Shown here in pieces: positions 48,516 to 58,131 of a DNA stretch of 64,000 nt. A program made the translations under genes and the position numbers. The first letter of the stretch is position 1. Each line of letters starts with the position of its first letter. Source of the DNA: Pseudomonas lactucae (lineage in GTDB: Bacteria; Pseudomonadota; Gammaproteobacteria; Pseudomonadales; Pseudomonadaceae); assembly GCF_016937615.1 (NCBI RefSeq), contig NZ_JAFHKI010000027.1:1-64000 (forward strand). Direction: 5' to 3'. The notes under the pieces are model-generated. The model was not told the DNA's origin. It saw only the letters and a program-made list of their open reading frames with translations, and did no database searches.

Positions 48516-49466
48516 TTATTTTTCGTGGCGCTCAATCTGCAACCACAACGGGCTGAACGAACGGATGCGCACTGGCAGCCCATCGGCAATCAATTGCAGG
48601 GCGCGGCGCGGGTTATCCAAGGGCAAAACAGCGGACACGCGCAGATCGCCCAGTTGCTCGCGATCGAATTGCACATGGCCGCCGTATTGGCGTGACAGCT
48701 CGTCGAGTACCTCAGGTAACGGTCGGTCCTGGATCACCAACTGATGGTGTTGCCACGCGTCGTTCGTGGTGCGCGGGTCCACGGTGCCCAGGCGTTTCAC
48801 CGCGTTCGGCGTGATGCTCGCCTGCTCGCCTGCGTGGATATTCACGGTGTCGTGATGGCCGGCGTCGGACGCTGCGACCGTTGATTCAAGCATCGTCAGC
48901 AGCGTGCCCGATGCTTCGCGTTTGACCGTGAAACGCGTGCCGAGGGCGCGCATCTGGCCGTCGTCGGTCACCACCACAAACGGCCTCGTGGCATCGTGGG
49001 CCACTTGCACCAGGATTTCACCACGCAGCAAGCGCACCTGGCGCTGCTGGCGATCGTAGGTCAGGTCCACCGCGCTGTTGCCGCTGAGGATCAGTTGCGA
49101 GCCGTCGTCCAGGTTGACCCGCTGCCACTGCGCTGGCGCGGTGCGCTGGTCGGCCAACAGGTAGCTCGGCGGGTAGGCCCGCAGCGCCAGGGCCACCGGC
49201 AATGCCAGCAACAGGCCCAGCAGCACCCGGCCGGCCGGGTTGCGCCGACGTACCCGGGCAGCTTCCAGTGCGGCCTGGACCGGCGCCTGCTGCGGGCGCA
49301 ACGCCTGCAAGCGCCCGACAAACCCTTGCAAGCGCTCGAACGCCGCCGCGTGCCGAGGATCGGCGGCCTTCCAGCGTTCGAACTGCTGTTGCTCGCGCGC
49401 GCTGAGGTGGCCTTCGTTTAGGCGAATCACCCAGTTGGCGGCCTGTTGGTCGAGGTCGGTGCTCAT
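48516..49466 (-). CDS. FecR family anti-sigma regulator
   Basis: The 316-residue protein has the cytoplasmic FecR N-terminal domain (AANWVIRLNEGHLSAREQQQFERW), one membrane helix (about residues 80-97) and a periplasmic FecR domain with YDRQQRQVRLLRGEILVQVAHD. It relays the signal from the receptor STN domain to the sigma factor. Its start overlaps the sigma gene by four bases, and it lies 75 bp before the receptor gene. Confidence 0.9.
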   Translation of the reverse strand: MSTDLDQQAANWVIRLNEGHLSAREQQQFERWKAADPRHAAAFERLQGFVGRLQALRPQQAPVQAALEAARVRRRNPAGRVLLGLLLALPVALALRAYPPSYLLADQRTAPAQWQRVNLDDGSQLILSGNSAVDLTYDRQQRQVRLLRGEILVQVAHDATRPFVVVTDDGQMRALGTRFTVKREASGTLLTMLESTVAASDAGHHDTVNIHAGEQASITPNAVKRLGTVDPRTTNDAWQHHQLVIQDRPLPEVLDELSRQYGGHVQFDREQLGDLRVSAVLPLDNPRRALQLIADGLPVRIRSFSPLWLQIERHEK

Positions 49467-49984
49467 ACGTCCAGCGCGTGGTGGCAGTGCAGCAAGGCAT
49501 TCATCAGATGCTTGCGCACCATGCGCTCGGAGATCCCCAGGCGGCTGGCGATCTCGCGTTGGCGCAGGCCTTCGAGGAAATACAGCAGGAACGCCTGCCG
49601 TGCATTCAGGGCCAGGCCGTCGAGCACGAAGGCGATCTGCTCCAGCGCTTGGAGGGTAGCCAGGATCTGTTCCGGTGACTGCTGGCACTGCTCCATCATC
49701 TCGATGGTCAGCGCCAGTTCTCGCAGGTAGGTGTCTTCCAACTGACGGCGGCGCGCGCGGTCGATGATCAGGTGGCGCGCCGTGGTCGTCAGGAACGCTC
49801 GCGGTTCGCGAATGGCGCCCAATGCGTCGCGTGAAGCGAGGATTCGCATAAAGGTATCGTGGGAAAGATCCGCAGCGTTATGCGGGCAACCGAGCTTTTT
49901 TCTCAGCCAGCCGAACAACCAGCCATGGTGCTCGGTGTAGAGCACATGGACGGCCTGGTTCAAGGAAAGGTCGCTGGCCGACAT
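49463..49984 (-). CDS. FecI-type ECF sigma factor
   Basis: The 173-residue protein has sigma region 2 (LGCPHNAADLSHDTFMRIL) and region 4 (FLEGLRQREIASRLGISERMVRKHLMNAL). It directs transcription of the downstream receptor gene when the cognate siderophore is bound. A Fur-box-like dyad lies 15 bp upstream of the ATG, consistent with iron repression. Confidence 0.92.
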   Translation of the reverse strand: MSASDLSLNQAVHVLYTEHHGWLFGWLRKKLGCPHNAADLSHDTFMRILASRDALGAIREPRAFLTTTARHLIIDRARRRQLEDTYLRELALTIEMMEQCQQSPEQILATLQALEQIAFVLDGLALNARQAFLLYFLEGLRQREIASRLGISERMVRKHLMNALLHCHHALDV

Positions 49985-49998
49985 GGAAGGTTAAGTCT

Positions 49999-50017
49999 GC
50001 GGATAAGAATTATTCGC
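49999..50017 (-). promoter_or_regulatory. Candidate Fur box upstream of the sigma factor gene
   Basis: GCGGATAAGAATTATTCGC is an inverted repeat (GCGGATAA / TTATTCGC, one mismatch) with the GATAA/TTATC core of Fur boxes. It overlaps the leader just before the ATG at 49984. Confidence 0.55.
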
Positions 50018-50072
50018 AAGATTAGCGGTGTGCCATCAACGAAAGCAAGCGTGGCCAGCACTGATTGTGTAT

Positions 50073-50326
50073 TTAAGCCTTCGGGTGAGATAGCGCAGGC
50101 GTGATGGACGCGGCAACATCCCACGTCAGCAGGAGTTGGCTGATCGCCGCGTCGATGGTTGCGTGCGGCACGCCATCGCGGGCCAGTATCGAAACGCCCT
50201 GCAAGAAACTATCGAACACCGTCGCCATTACCGTCGCCTGGGTCTCTGCTGGCAGCTGGCCCAGGCGCACCGCCCGCTCCACACATGCCACGATCCCCGC
50301 CCGCGTTAAAAAGCCCCCAGGCGTAT
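50073..50326 (-). pseudogene. TetR regulator C-terminal remnant
   Basis: The reading frame ending at 50073 encodes IVACVERAVRLGQLPAETQ and FDSFLQGVSILARDGVPH, which look like the C-terminal ligand/dimer domain of a TetR regulator. No helix-turn-helix part is found in this or neighbouring frames, and upstream sequence is taken by the divergent nuclease gene start. It is probably a decayed fragment. Confidence 0.5.
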
Positions 50327-50436
50327 CGGGAACTGCTGGCCGAGGCCGCGTGGAATTCGATCCGGCAGGCGCCGCACTAAAGTGCGATGTGAGGGTCCAT
50401 AGGTCCCGCTCAATCCTCACGATAAGATTTAAAAAC

Positions 50437-51234
50437 ATGCACTTACGCAAGATTGCTGTTGGGCTGTCGGCCCTTGTCCTGCTATCCACCGGGGCACATG
50501 CCCAGGGCGCGATGGACCTTTACTCCAGCCAGGAACAACGCCTTTCGTTCGACAGCTGCGCCGATATTTTCCCCGCCGCCACACCGATCAAAACCGCCAC
50601 CGTCCCCGCCAGCATGAAACCGCTGGCGCTATGTTCCGACCATTTTGCCGTGTTGTATTCGCAAACCAGCAAGACGCCGCTGCTGGTGGTCGAGCGTCTG
50701 AATGCCCGTCAGTTAAAAGACGCTAAAGGCGAAGAGCGCACCAACCATTTCTACGCCGACCCGCGCATCCCCAAGGCGGGGCGCGCGGAGTTGAGCGACT
50801 ACCACGGCCAGCACCCGGCCATGGACCGTGGCCACCAATCCCCGGCCGCCGACGCACCCGACGCCAAGGCCATGGCCCAGTCTTTTGCGCTGTCGAACAT
50901 GGTGCCCCAGGACCCCACCAACAATCGCAAGATCTGGAGCAAGGTCGAGGCCGACGTGCGCAAATTCGCCGTGCGCGCCGGCGGCGATGTGTATGTGTTT
51001 ACCGGGCCGTTGTTCGATGCGGGCTACGGCACCATCGGCGATAACCAGGTTTGGGTGCCGACGCGGCTGTTCAAACTGGTGTACGACGCGTCGTCCAAAC
51101 GGGCCTGGGCGTATGTGCTGCCCAACGCCGAAACACGCATTCAACGGCCGATGGATTACGCCACCTTTGTGAAAACCACCGGGCTCAAGTTGCTGGGCAA
51201 TCTTCCGGTGTCGGGGTCGGTGGGGCGCGGCTAA
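50437..51234 (+). CDS. Secreted DNA/RNA non-specific endonuclease
   Basis: The 265-residue protein has a signal peptide (MHLRKIAVGLSALVLLSTGAHA) and the beta-beta-alpha metal nuclease motif DRGHQSPAAD, with the catalytic His. The downstream Asn of SNMVPQDPTNNRKIW binds the metal. It is of the NUC1/Serratia-nuclease type, presumably exported to the periplasm or medium to degrade nucleic acids. The ATG at 50437 was chosen because the signal peptide starts there; the frame is open to 50101 only because it crosses the TetR remnant. Confidence 0.9.
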   Translation: MHLRKIAVGLSALVLLSTGAHAQGAMDLYSSQEQRLSFDSCADIFPAATPIKTATVPASMKPLALCSDHFAVLYSQTSKTPLLVVERLNARQLKDAKGEERTNHFYADPRIPKAGRAELSDYHGQHPAMDRGHQSPAADAPDAKAMAQSFALSNMVPQDPTNNRKIWSKVEADVRKFAVRAGGDVYVFTGPLFDAGYGTIGDNQVWVPTRLFKLVYDASSKRAWAYVLPNAETRIQRPMDYATFVKTTGLKLLGNLPVSGSVGRG

Positions 51235-51334
51235 CGGCGGGGGGGACAGTGGCTGTTTTGATTACCTGGGCCACCGCTTTCGCAGCCTCTGCGTAATGCC
51301 AGTCAGTTAAGAAGTTGAAATGGGTAAAAAGTGA

Positions 51335-51444
51335 CCTGTGGCGAGGGAGCTTGCTCCCGCTGGGCGGCGAAGCGGCCCCGCTCTTTGTCTACAAAGAATG
51401 GGACTGCTGCGCAGTCCAACGGGAGCAAGCTCCCTCGCCACAGG
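51335..51444. repeat. REPIN
   Basis: Outer arms CCTGTGGCGAGGGAGCTTGC and their inverse frame a 110-bp element with an inner hairpin (GGACTGCTGCGCAGTCC). It fills most of the 323-bp gap between the nuclease and the YeeE/YedE gene; I see no gene in that gap. Confidence 0.9.
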
Positions 51445-51557
51445 TACAGTGTTCGCCTTTAACTGACTGGCATTCAGCCTTGCGGGGGCTCGAAGCTCCC
51501 GCTTCACTCTATACTCCCTCCCTCGCACCCATCCCTTCAAACCAAGCGAGATTCGCC

Positions 51558-52769
51558 ATGAGCACCTCCCTTCCTCTGACCCCCACGCGCAAGCCTCTTG
51601 CACCGTGGCTGGCCTTAATCATCCTGGTGCTGGGCGCCATGTTCCTGCAAACCAGCGTCGGCCCGCGCCAAGTGTTGTTGCTGGCGGTCGGCGCCGCATT
51701 GGGCCTTACGCTCTATCACGCCGCGTTTGGCTTCACCTCGGCCTGGCGCGTGTTCATCAACGAGCGCCGCGGCGCCGGTTTGCGCGCGCAGATGGTGATG
51801 CTTGCGCTAGCAGTCCTGTTGTTTTTCCCCGCCCTTGGCGCCGGCACCTTGTTCGGGCAACCGGTGACCGGGCTGGTGGCGCCGGCCGGAGTGTCGGTGG
51901 TATTTGGCGCGTTTATTTTCGGCATCGGCATGCAGTTGGGCGGCGGTTGCGCGTCGGGCACGTTGTTCACCGTAGGCGGTGGTAATGCGCGCATGCTGGT
52001 GACACTGTTGTTCTTCATTTGCGGTTCGCTGATCGCCACTCACCACGTGGACTGGTGGTTTGCACTGCCTGCGTTCCCGGCGGTGTCCATCGTCAAAAGC
52101 TTCGGCGTGCTGCCGGCCTTGCTCGTCAGCCTGGCCATGTTCGCGCTCATCGCCGCCGTTACCGTGCGCCTGGAAAAGCGCCGTCACGGCCAGCTTGAAG
52201 AAGGCGTGCACAGCGAACACCAGGGCCTGCGCCGTTTCCTGCGCGGCCCGTGGCCATTGGTATGGGGCGCGATTGGCTTGGCGCTGCTCAACTACGCCAC
52301 CCTGGCCCTGGCCGGGCGCCCATGGGGCATTACCTCAGCGTTCGCGTTGTGGGGCGCCAAAGTGGCGAGTGGTTTGGGTGTCGACGTCAGCGCCTGGGCG
52401 TTCTGGCAGATGCCTGGCAATGCCAAGGCCCTGGCCGCGCCAGTGTGGGAAGACATCACCAGCGTCATGGACATTGGCATCGTCCTCGGCGCGCTGCTGG
52501 CCGCCGGCCTGGCCGGGCGTTTCGCCCCCAGCCTGAAAATCCCGACCCGCTCGCTGATCGCAGCGGTGATCGGCGGCCTGCTGCTCGGCTACGGCTCGCG
52601 CCTGGCGTACGGCTGCAACATCGGCGCGTATTTCAGCGGCATCGCCTCCGGCAGCCTGCACGGCTGGGTGTGGCTGGTGGCGGCGTTTATCGGCAACGGC
52701 GTGGGCGTGCGCCTGCGGCCGTTTTTCTTTGCGGGGGAACGGCGCCAGGTGGGGTTGAGCGGTTGCTGA
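51558..52769 (+). CDS. YeeE/YedE family membrane transporter
   Basis: The 403-residue inner-membrane protein has two halves. Each carries the family motif: GGGCASGTLFTVGGGNAR in the first and YGCNIGAYFSGIASGSLHGWVW in the second. The conserved Cys residues line the thiosulfate path in TsuA-type members. About 11-12 helices are present. It may import thiosulfate or another sulfur or selenium compound; no sulfur-metabolism neighbour in the window supports a more exact call. Confidence 0.87.
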   Translation: MSTSLPLTPTRKPLAPWLALIILVLGAMFLQTSVGPRQVLLLAVGAALGLTLYHAAFGFTSAWRVFINERRGAGLRAQMVMLALAVLLFFPALGAGTLFGQPVTGLVAPAGVSVVFGAFIFGIGMQLGGGCASGTLFTVGGGNARMLVTLLFFICGSLIATHHVDWWFALPAFPAVSIVKSFGVLPALLVSLAMFALIAAVTVRLEKRRHGQLEEGVHSEHQGLRRFLRGPWPLVWGAIGLALLNYATLALAGRPWGITSAFALWGAKVASGLGVDVSAWAFWQMPGNAKALAAPVWEDITSVMDIGIVLGALLAAGLAGRFAPSLKIPTRSLIAAVIGGLLLGYGSRLAYGCNIGAYFSGIASGSLHGWVWLVAAFIGNGVGVRLRPFFFAGERRQVGLSGC

Positions 52770-52770
52770 G

Positions 52771-52932
52771 TCAGCTTTGCGAAGAAAGGTCGGGTGCTTG
52801 AGCGGCTTCGGCCGCGAGCTTTTCGCGGTCGGCTTTGCTGATGTACTTGTCCTTGCTTTTCGGGGCCAATTTGGCGCTGGCCTTTTTGGCTTTGGCCTTG
52901 AAGAGTTGCTGGAGTTTTTTCTGGCGGTTCAT
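52771..52932 (-). CDS. DUF2986 small basic protein
   Basis: A 53-residue protein starts MNRQKKLQQLFKAKAKK and contains KLAPKSKDKYISKADREKLA, the pattern of the short DUF2986 family. It is highly basic and lysine-rich with no membrane segment, and its function is unknown. AGGT lies upstream of the ATG at 52932. It converges on the YeeE/YedE gene with a one-base gap. Confidence 0.75.
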   Translation of the reverse strand: MNRQKKLQQLFKAKAKKASAKLAPKSKDKYISKADREKLAAEAAQAPDLSSQS

Positions 52933-53042
52933 GGGGGGGCACCTGGTGTGTAATCGTGCGGATCATACCAGCTTGAAAACCCTGGTCGTTGCGCCCGCCG
53001 ACAATCGCGTCGGCAGACTCACGCCGGTAGAATTTCCAAGGG

Positions 53043-53561
53043 TTAAACGGCGGCGTTGCCGCGAGTGTTCGCCACCACTGGGCGATGCTTTACAAACGTC
53101 GCCTTTACCCTTTTGGACACCAGCATGTAAGGCACCCACACAAACACGCCGATAAGCACCCGTATCATCTCTTTGGTTGTGTCGTAGTCGAAGATGGGCT
53201 CATTGACCAGCACAAACGAGGACACCCAGGCATCAAGCGGAACAAAAACAGCCCATGCAACGAGCGCGGCGATATAGAGTCTGGGGAATAAGTAATGCTT
53301 TGTAAAAAAGAGATAAGTCAGGTAAATGGAGAAGGACCCCATTATTGAATTGTAGAGGGCTTCCGAAATCAGAAACGGCGCCCAAAGCGCGTTATATAGA
53401 TGCGTACCCGGCGTTGTCAGCGCAGTGAAGGAGCCATCCGTGAATATCGGGTAATACACCGCAATGACGCTATAGGAGAAGCGGGCAACCGTTAACACCA
53501 AGCCTATTCCAATCAATATGAGCCAGCCTCGCAGTCCTCTTGGATGCTTGCTTTCTTGCAT
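53043..53561 (-). CDS. DUF2569 membrane protein
   Basis: The 172-residue protein has four hydrophobic helices with GLRGWLILIGIGLVL near the start and the YDTTKEMIRVLIGVFVWVPYM segment typical of DUF2569. Its function is unknown. The ATG at 53561 precedes the GLRGWL segment. The region is somewhat lower in GC than its neighbours. Confidence 0.78.
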   Translation of the reverse strand: MQESKHPRGLRGWLILIGIGLVLTVARFSYSVIAVYYPIFTDGSFTALTTPGTHLYNALWAPFLISEALYNSIMGSFSIYLTYLFFTKHYLFPRLYIAALVAWAVFVPLDAWVSSFVLVNEPIFDYDTTKEMIRVLIGVFVWVPYMLVSKRVKATFVKHRPVVANTRGNAAV

Positions 53562-53644
53562 GTTTCGCTCCGTAAATAACCTACATAATGAATCAACAGT
53601 GACGCGCATGCTTGCTCGATATCGCCCCCGAGTTTGACGCCAGG

Positions 53645-54685
53645 TCAATTCACATAGGACTTCGCCAAAAACTCAGTCATCAACTGCACCACCTGCTGCT
53701 GAATGATTGACCGCGCCCGAGCCCCCTCACCGTCCCGACAAATCATCCCGTCTCCCGGCGAATCCTCTTCAATCAGCGCCATGCCCCCCGGCTTGCAGAT
53801 CGCCATAAAACTGAAGTGGGTCGCATCGCCAATCTCCACATACCGCGTCGTCGCTTTCGGCATGCGCCTCACCATATCGGCAGACTCCAGTTCCGGCGCC
53901 ATGTCCTCCGTCGGCACACCGCCCGCAATCACCAACACCGGCACCGACAGCGCCGCCAGGCTGGCATCGGTAAAACCGCGCGACAGGCCCAGGTCCAGCG
54001 ACACAACGGCTGTTACCCGCGGATCGCTCAAATCCGCCGCCAGTTGCGCCTTACCGGCGGGCGTGGCGGCGGGGTTCATCTGTTTATAGCCAATGCAACC
54101 GCCCAACTTCGGGTGCACGCCGCAGTCCCGGGCAAACAAATCGGGATCAAACCGCGCACCGGCGATTTCCATCACTGTCCAGCCGCCGATGGAATGGCCC
54201 ACTGCCGCAATCCGCCCCTTCGCCACCGCGCCAAATGGCTGGGGCCGCGCAAGCACCGCATCGATGGCGCGGCTCAGGTCCTTGGGCCGTTGCCACAACT
54301 GCGCGGCAGCGGCGGGGCTGCGGTCCTTGCTGGTGGTGCCCGGATGGTTGACCGCCGCCACGATATAACCCCGGCGGGCCAACGCACTGGCCAGCCACAC
54401 CTGGTTGCCCCAATTGCCGCCATAGCCGTGGGACAGCACCACCAGCGGATGCTCGCCCCCAGCCGGCGCCGCACCGGGCACGGCGAGAGCGCCGATGAAC
54501 ACCGCGTTATCGGCAATCAGCTCAGGTGTGGCAGTCGTGACGGCGGGGTACCAGACAGCCATTTGCAGCGCACGCTGGTTGTGCGGGTCGGGCAGGGTGA
54601 CGGTTTGGAAGCCGATGGCAGGTTCATTCGCAAAGCAAGGCAGTGCCAGGCAAAGCAGTAGCAGCGCACAGAAAGCCGTTTTCAT
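53645..54685 (-). CDS. Exported alpha/beta hydrolase (PAF-acetylhydrolase/dienelactone type)
   Basis: The 346-residue protein has a signal peptide (MKTAFCALLLLCLALPCFA). The alpha/beta hydrolase core shows the oxyanion strand HPLVVLSHGYGGN, the nucleophile elbow GHSIGG, an acid region VLVIAGGVPTEDM and the catalytic His in GDATHFSF. The overall layout resembles predicted dienelactone hydrolases in Pseudomonas. It is predicted periplasmic; the substrate is unknown. Confidence 0.82.
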   Translation of the reverse strand: MKTAFCALLLLCLALPCFANEPAIGFQTVTLPDPHNQRALQMAVWYPAVTTATPELIADNAVFIGALAVPGAAPAGGEHPLVVLSHGYGGNWGNQVWLASALARRGYIVAAVNHPGTTSKDRSPAAAAQLWQRPKDLSRAIDAVLARPQPFGAVAKGRIAAVGHSIGGWTVMEIAGARFDPDLFARDCGVHPKLGGCIGYKQMNPAATPAGKAQLAADLSDPRVTAVVSLDLGLSRGFTDASLAALSVPVLVIAGGVPTEDMAPELESADMVRRMPKATTRYVEIGDATHFSFMAICKPGGMALIEEDSPGDGMICRDGEGARARSIIQQQVVQLMTEFLAKSYVN

Positions 54686-54725
54686 TGTGTCTATCGTCCA
54701 TGATGAGTTCGAAACCGCAGCCGTA

Positions 54726-55133
54726 TCAGGGTAATGCGTAACCTTCGTAATCCAGCGCGATCGTATCGTTTTTCGGGTAACTCACATACACCACTACGGC
54801 ATCACTGTTGTCGACCAGCGCGTAGGGCCATTTACCGTTGGCCTTGCGCATATCCTCATAAAACGGCAGGAAAAAATCCTTGGTCTGACCACGCGGGTCG
54901 TAGGGCGCCTGCACCTGGAAAATCGGATAGTGCCCGCCGTTGCAGAGCTGGATGCGTTCAAGCTGGAAGTGGTTTTTTTCCAGCAGCGTGCGGGTGGGGT
55001 GCTGCCAGGTGGCAAGGTCGACGTCATGGCAGTCCTTGGCCGTGTCGCTGTAGAGCGTGGTGTTTTCCAACGCGGGCAACGCGTAGGCCAAGGTCGGCAG
55101 CGACAACAGCATTAAGGCGAAAAGGCGCGGCAT
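54726..55133 (-). CDS. Small secreted protein of unknown function
   Basis: The 135-residue protein has a signal peptide (MPRLFALMLLSLPTLAYA) and a compact mature part with two Cys residues (CHDVDL and QLCNGG) that could form a disulfide. I do not recognise a family. It is 40 bp upstream of the hydrolase gene on the same strand and may be co-transcribed with it. Confidence 0.65.
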   Translation of the reverse strand: MPRLFALMLLSLPTLAYALPALENTTLYSDTAKDCHDVDLATWQHPTRTLLEKNHFQLERIQLCNGGHYPIFQVQAPYDPRGQTKDFFLPFYEDMRKANGKWPYALVDNSDAVVVYVSYPKNDTIALDYEGYALP

Positions 55134-55222
55134 GGCGGCGGTCCGGGAGGAGGGGAGCCGGATTGTAAATCTATTTTCCGGTCCCGGGACCTATTGTTCT
55201 TTTGTGGAGAGCGGCATCCGTC

Positions 55223-57244
55223 TTAGGCATGCGTCAACCCGGTCAAGGTATCCGCAATTGTCTTGGTGCGCTGCGCCGTGCCCTCCGTTGCGTGGCTGGA
55301 CGCCTCCAGCGCATCGAGCATTTCGCGCAGCGCGCCCACGCCCGTGGACTGGTCTTCGATTTGCTGGGCCACCCGCTGGATCTCGCCCGACAGCACGTCG
55401 ATGTCCACGCCAATTTCCGCCGCGTTCTTGCGCGTGATCTCCGCCAGCTTGCGCACCTCATCCGCCACCACCGCAAAGCCGCGCCCCAGGTCGCCGGCAC
55501 GCGCGGCTTCAATGGCCGCATTGAGCGCCAGCAAATTGGTCTGCCCGGCGATCTGCTGGATCACCTGCACAATCGACTGGATACGCAAACTCGAACCGGC
55601 CAGCGTCCGCGCGCCCTCCACCGCATCCCCCGCCTGGCTGGACAGCGCCTCAACCGTGGCCCCGGCCTGGGCCGACACACTGTTTTGCCGGTCGATGGTG
55701 CCCACCAGCTCATCCATTGAGGCGTGCAACTCGCCGGAGTAATGCTTGAGCTGCGCAGCAATGTCTTCCTGCTGACGCTCGGCCTGGGCCAACACCACGC
55801 CCAAGTCCGCCAGGCCCTCGAACACCGGCAGGATATTGCTGTCCAGCCCACGGGTATTCAGGGTGTTGGAGAAGTCATTGTTCTTGAACGCGGTAATCTG
55901 CTTGACCACCACATGGTTCAACCCAGCCAGCTTCTTCACCTGGCGGCGTAGGAAAAACGCCTTGAACTCGCCGTAATGGGCGATGAAATTGTCCACGTAC
56001 TCATCACTGAAACTCGAGCCCTTGGCCACCCTGAAGAAGAAAATCGCCGTCAGCGTCTGGTTCAGGTTCAACCCCAGAATCTCCCCGAAGGTCGAAAAAC
56101 CCGCCAACGGCACATCGCCAAACGTGCCGGCCATGCTGCCCAACTCGGCGCCATTGTTCAGCCGGCGTAAGATGCAGTCATTCAAAATACCCGCCAGTGG
56201 CTGGCCACCCTTGCCGCGCAGAAACTGCTCATAATCCAAACGCGTCGCCTCGCGCAACGGCGTACGCCGCACCATCACCAACTCCTCGCCCGGCGCCACG
56301 TCACAAAACAACTGCACAATCTGCTGCTCATAGTCGATGCGCGCGATGGACCGCACAAACAACTCACTGCCCACCCGGATCGCAAACGAGTAATCCGCCA
56401 GCTTCGACTCCAACGCCTGGGGCGCGCAACTGAACGCATCACACAGCGCCTGCACCATGCTTTTGATATTGCCCTTGCTGTCGATCACCTGGTCAATGGT
56501 GCGGTCCTCCACCGAAGCCGTCAGCACGCTGAAGGTCAAATCCGCCGGTTTAAAGTTCTGGCTTTTGAACACCCCAAATCGCACATGCGCCGCCGTCTTC
56601 AGAAACACAATCTGCGCGTGGTTCTGATAACTGCGCTGGCCATCGTGAATCAACGTCTTCTGAAAATCCGACTTACCCCCGGCCGATCCCCCTACAAACA
56701 AACACGGAAAACGCCCCGACTCATACAGCGCCTCCATAAAAAACGACTCCGACGCCGACAACCCGTCGAATACCACATAGGCCAACGTATCGCGATGATC
56801 AATGGGCGTACGCACCTGCACCCGCTTGATATGCCCCACCAACCTGGCAATCCGCTCGTGCATCCCCAAGCGCTTGCCGCCACCACGAATGTCCTCGCAT
56901 TCAAGCGGCACCATCACCACCTCGGCCGAGGCAATCACACTGTCGTCGAACAGCTGCAACACGATCCGGTCCCAGCGCTCGCCCGTGGCGCAATACAACG
57001 CATTCGGCGCATTGCACAGCTCGCCGGAGGTGGTGCAGAGGCTGATGGTGGCTTGCGGGAAGCGGCGTTTGAGCTTCGTGGCGACCTGATCAATGTCCAG
57101 ATGCGGCGAAATAAAACCGGTGATCAGCGTGGGGGTGATGTGCAGGGCAGTGAGAGCGGCGTCCAGGTCGCTGGAAGTGCTGGTGAGCGTGGCGGTGCCT
57201 TGACGATCGGCCCGGACTTTTTTTAGCAAGGAGAGTGGGTTCAT
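55223..57244 (-). CDS. Cytoplasmic chemoreceptor with FIST sensor domains
   Basis: The 673-residue protein joins FIST-N (about residues 30-220, [27 protein letters not shown]), FIST-C (about 225-370, [22 protein letters not shown]) and a methyl-accepting signalling domain. The hairpin tip of the signalling domain includes [21 protein letters not shown]. There are no membrane helices, so it is a soluble receptor. FIST domains are thought to sense small ligands such as amino acids. No che genes are near. Confidence 0.88.
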   Translation of the reverse strand: MNPLSLLKKVRADRQGTATLTSTSSDLDAALTALHITPTLITGFISPHLDIDQVATKLKRRFPQATISLCTTSGELCNAPNALYCATGERWDRIVLQLFDDSVIASAEVVMVPLECEDIRGGGKRLGMHERIARLVGHIKRVQVRTPIDHRDTLAYVVFDGLSASESFFMEALYESGRFPCLFVGGSAGGKSDFQKTLIHDGQRSYQNHAQIVFLKTAAHVRFGVFKSQNFKPADLTFSVLTASVEDRTIDQVIDSKGNIKSMVQALCDAFSCAPQALESKLADYSFAIRVGSELFVRSIARIDYEQQIVQLFCDVAPGEELVMVRRTPLREATRLDYEQFLRGKGGQPLAGILNDCILRRLNNGAELGSMAGTFGDVPLAGFSTFGEILGLNLNQTLTAIFFFRVAKGSSFSDEYVDNFIAHYGEFKAFFLRRQVKKLAGLNHVVVKQITAFKNNDFSNTLNTRGLDSNILPVFEGLADLGVVLAQAERQQEDIAAQLKHYSGELHASMDELVGTIDRQNSVSAQAGATVEALSSQAGDAVEGARTLAGSSLRIQSIVQVIQQIAGQTNLLALNAAIEAARAGDLGRGFAVVADEVRKLAEITRKNAAEIGVDIDVLSGEIQRVAQQIEDQSTGVGALREMLDALEASSHATEGTAQRTKTIADTLTGLTHA

Positions 57245-57259
57245 TGAGTGGACTCGATC

Positions 57260-57353
57260 GGGTGGGGATGCGGGGGTAGGCGCATGGTTAGTAGGGTTAT
57301 CGGCAGGGGAGGTGGGGACTGGAGGGTGGGGGGTGTGGCGGATGGACGCGGGT
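57260..57353 (+). other. G-rich tract with quadruplex potential
   Basis: At least eight runs of three to six G residues lie on the plus strand in about 95 bp, just upstream of the chemoreceptor start (on the minus strand) and before the lower-GC cassette. No gene is here. Confidence 0.5.
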
Positions 57354-57441
57354 GGGCTTGAAACCAGGTGTCACGTCAAGCGCGCGCGAATGCAAAATCT
57401 GTAGTAGCTTTGCGCCATCTAAACAGGGGCAGGTTAAAAAC

Positions 57442-58023
57442 ATGGATGCAACGGATGCTGTAACCCGGAAAGCTGGCATTGCTGTAGATGTGAAGTCGGC
57501 CATTATCAAAGCCAAACCAGGCATCCAGAAGTACTTGGCTCTGATGGATAACCTGAGCAAGGTGGACGTATCGACGGATGCAGAATTCCAACGATCGTTT
57601 AACGGGTTCTATCGCATTCAGCGGCGGCAATTAACTTGGTATGCCACCTACTACACACTTATGCAGCAGCTAAAAGGCTCGACCCCCACCTTTGGTGAAA
57701 TTTTGGATCGTATATACAAAAGTACTGGTCGTTATGAGCCCTCTTTCTCCAGTAAGTTTGTAGCCACCTTAAATCCTGACCAACCGGTGTGGGACAAACA
57801 TGTCCTTTCCAACATCAATCAGAAGGCGCCTGGCTATGCCTCTCTGACCAAGATCCATGACGCCAAGCTGCGCTACTCGGATATTGAAAATTGGTATCAG
57901 AGTTTTTTGCCGTCTGATGAAGGCAAAAGTTGGATTCAGCAGTTCGACGAGCTGGTGCCCCAATACAACAAGATAACGGCGCTCAAGAAAGTGGATTTCA
58001 TTCTTTGGCAGATGCGCGGTTAA
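57442..58023 (+). CDS. Unrecognised protein, first gene of low-GC cassette
   Basis: The 193-residue protein has no family I can name. It is mostly helical and contains FSSKFVATLNPDQPVWDKHVL and a C-terminal KKVDFILWQ. Both recall patterns I associate with helix-hairpin-helix glycosylase-like proteins, where a KxxxxLNP-x-x-PxWD segment precedes a helical bundle; this is a weak resemblance. GC content is lower than the flanking genes. The ATG at 57442 has an AGG upstream. It is the first of three same-strand genes. Confidence 0.65.
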   Translation: MDATDAVTRKAGIAVDVKSAIIKAKPGIQKYLALMDNLSKVDVSTDAEFQRSFNGFYRIQRRQLTWYATYYTLMQQLKGSTPTFGEILDRIYKSTGRYEPSFSSKFVATLNPDQPVWDKHVLSNINQKAPGYASLTKIHDAKLRYSDIENWYQSFLPSDEGKSWIQQFDELVPQYNKITALKKVDFILWQMRG

Positions 58024-58131
58024 GAAAGATGGCTGTTTGTAGTCTAAAGTATTTTAGCTATAGGAAGCTTTGCATGATAATTCTCTGAGCTGATTTAATT
58101 TGTTTGGTTATTTGCTGAAAAGGAACGCTGC

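Noticed and set aside
50101..50436. Upstream extension of the nuclease reading frame
   Set aside because: It crosses the TetR remnant on the other strand, while a clear signal peptide begins at 50437.
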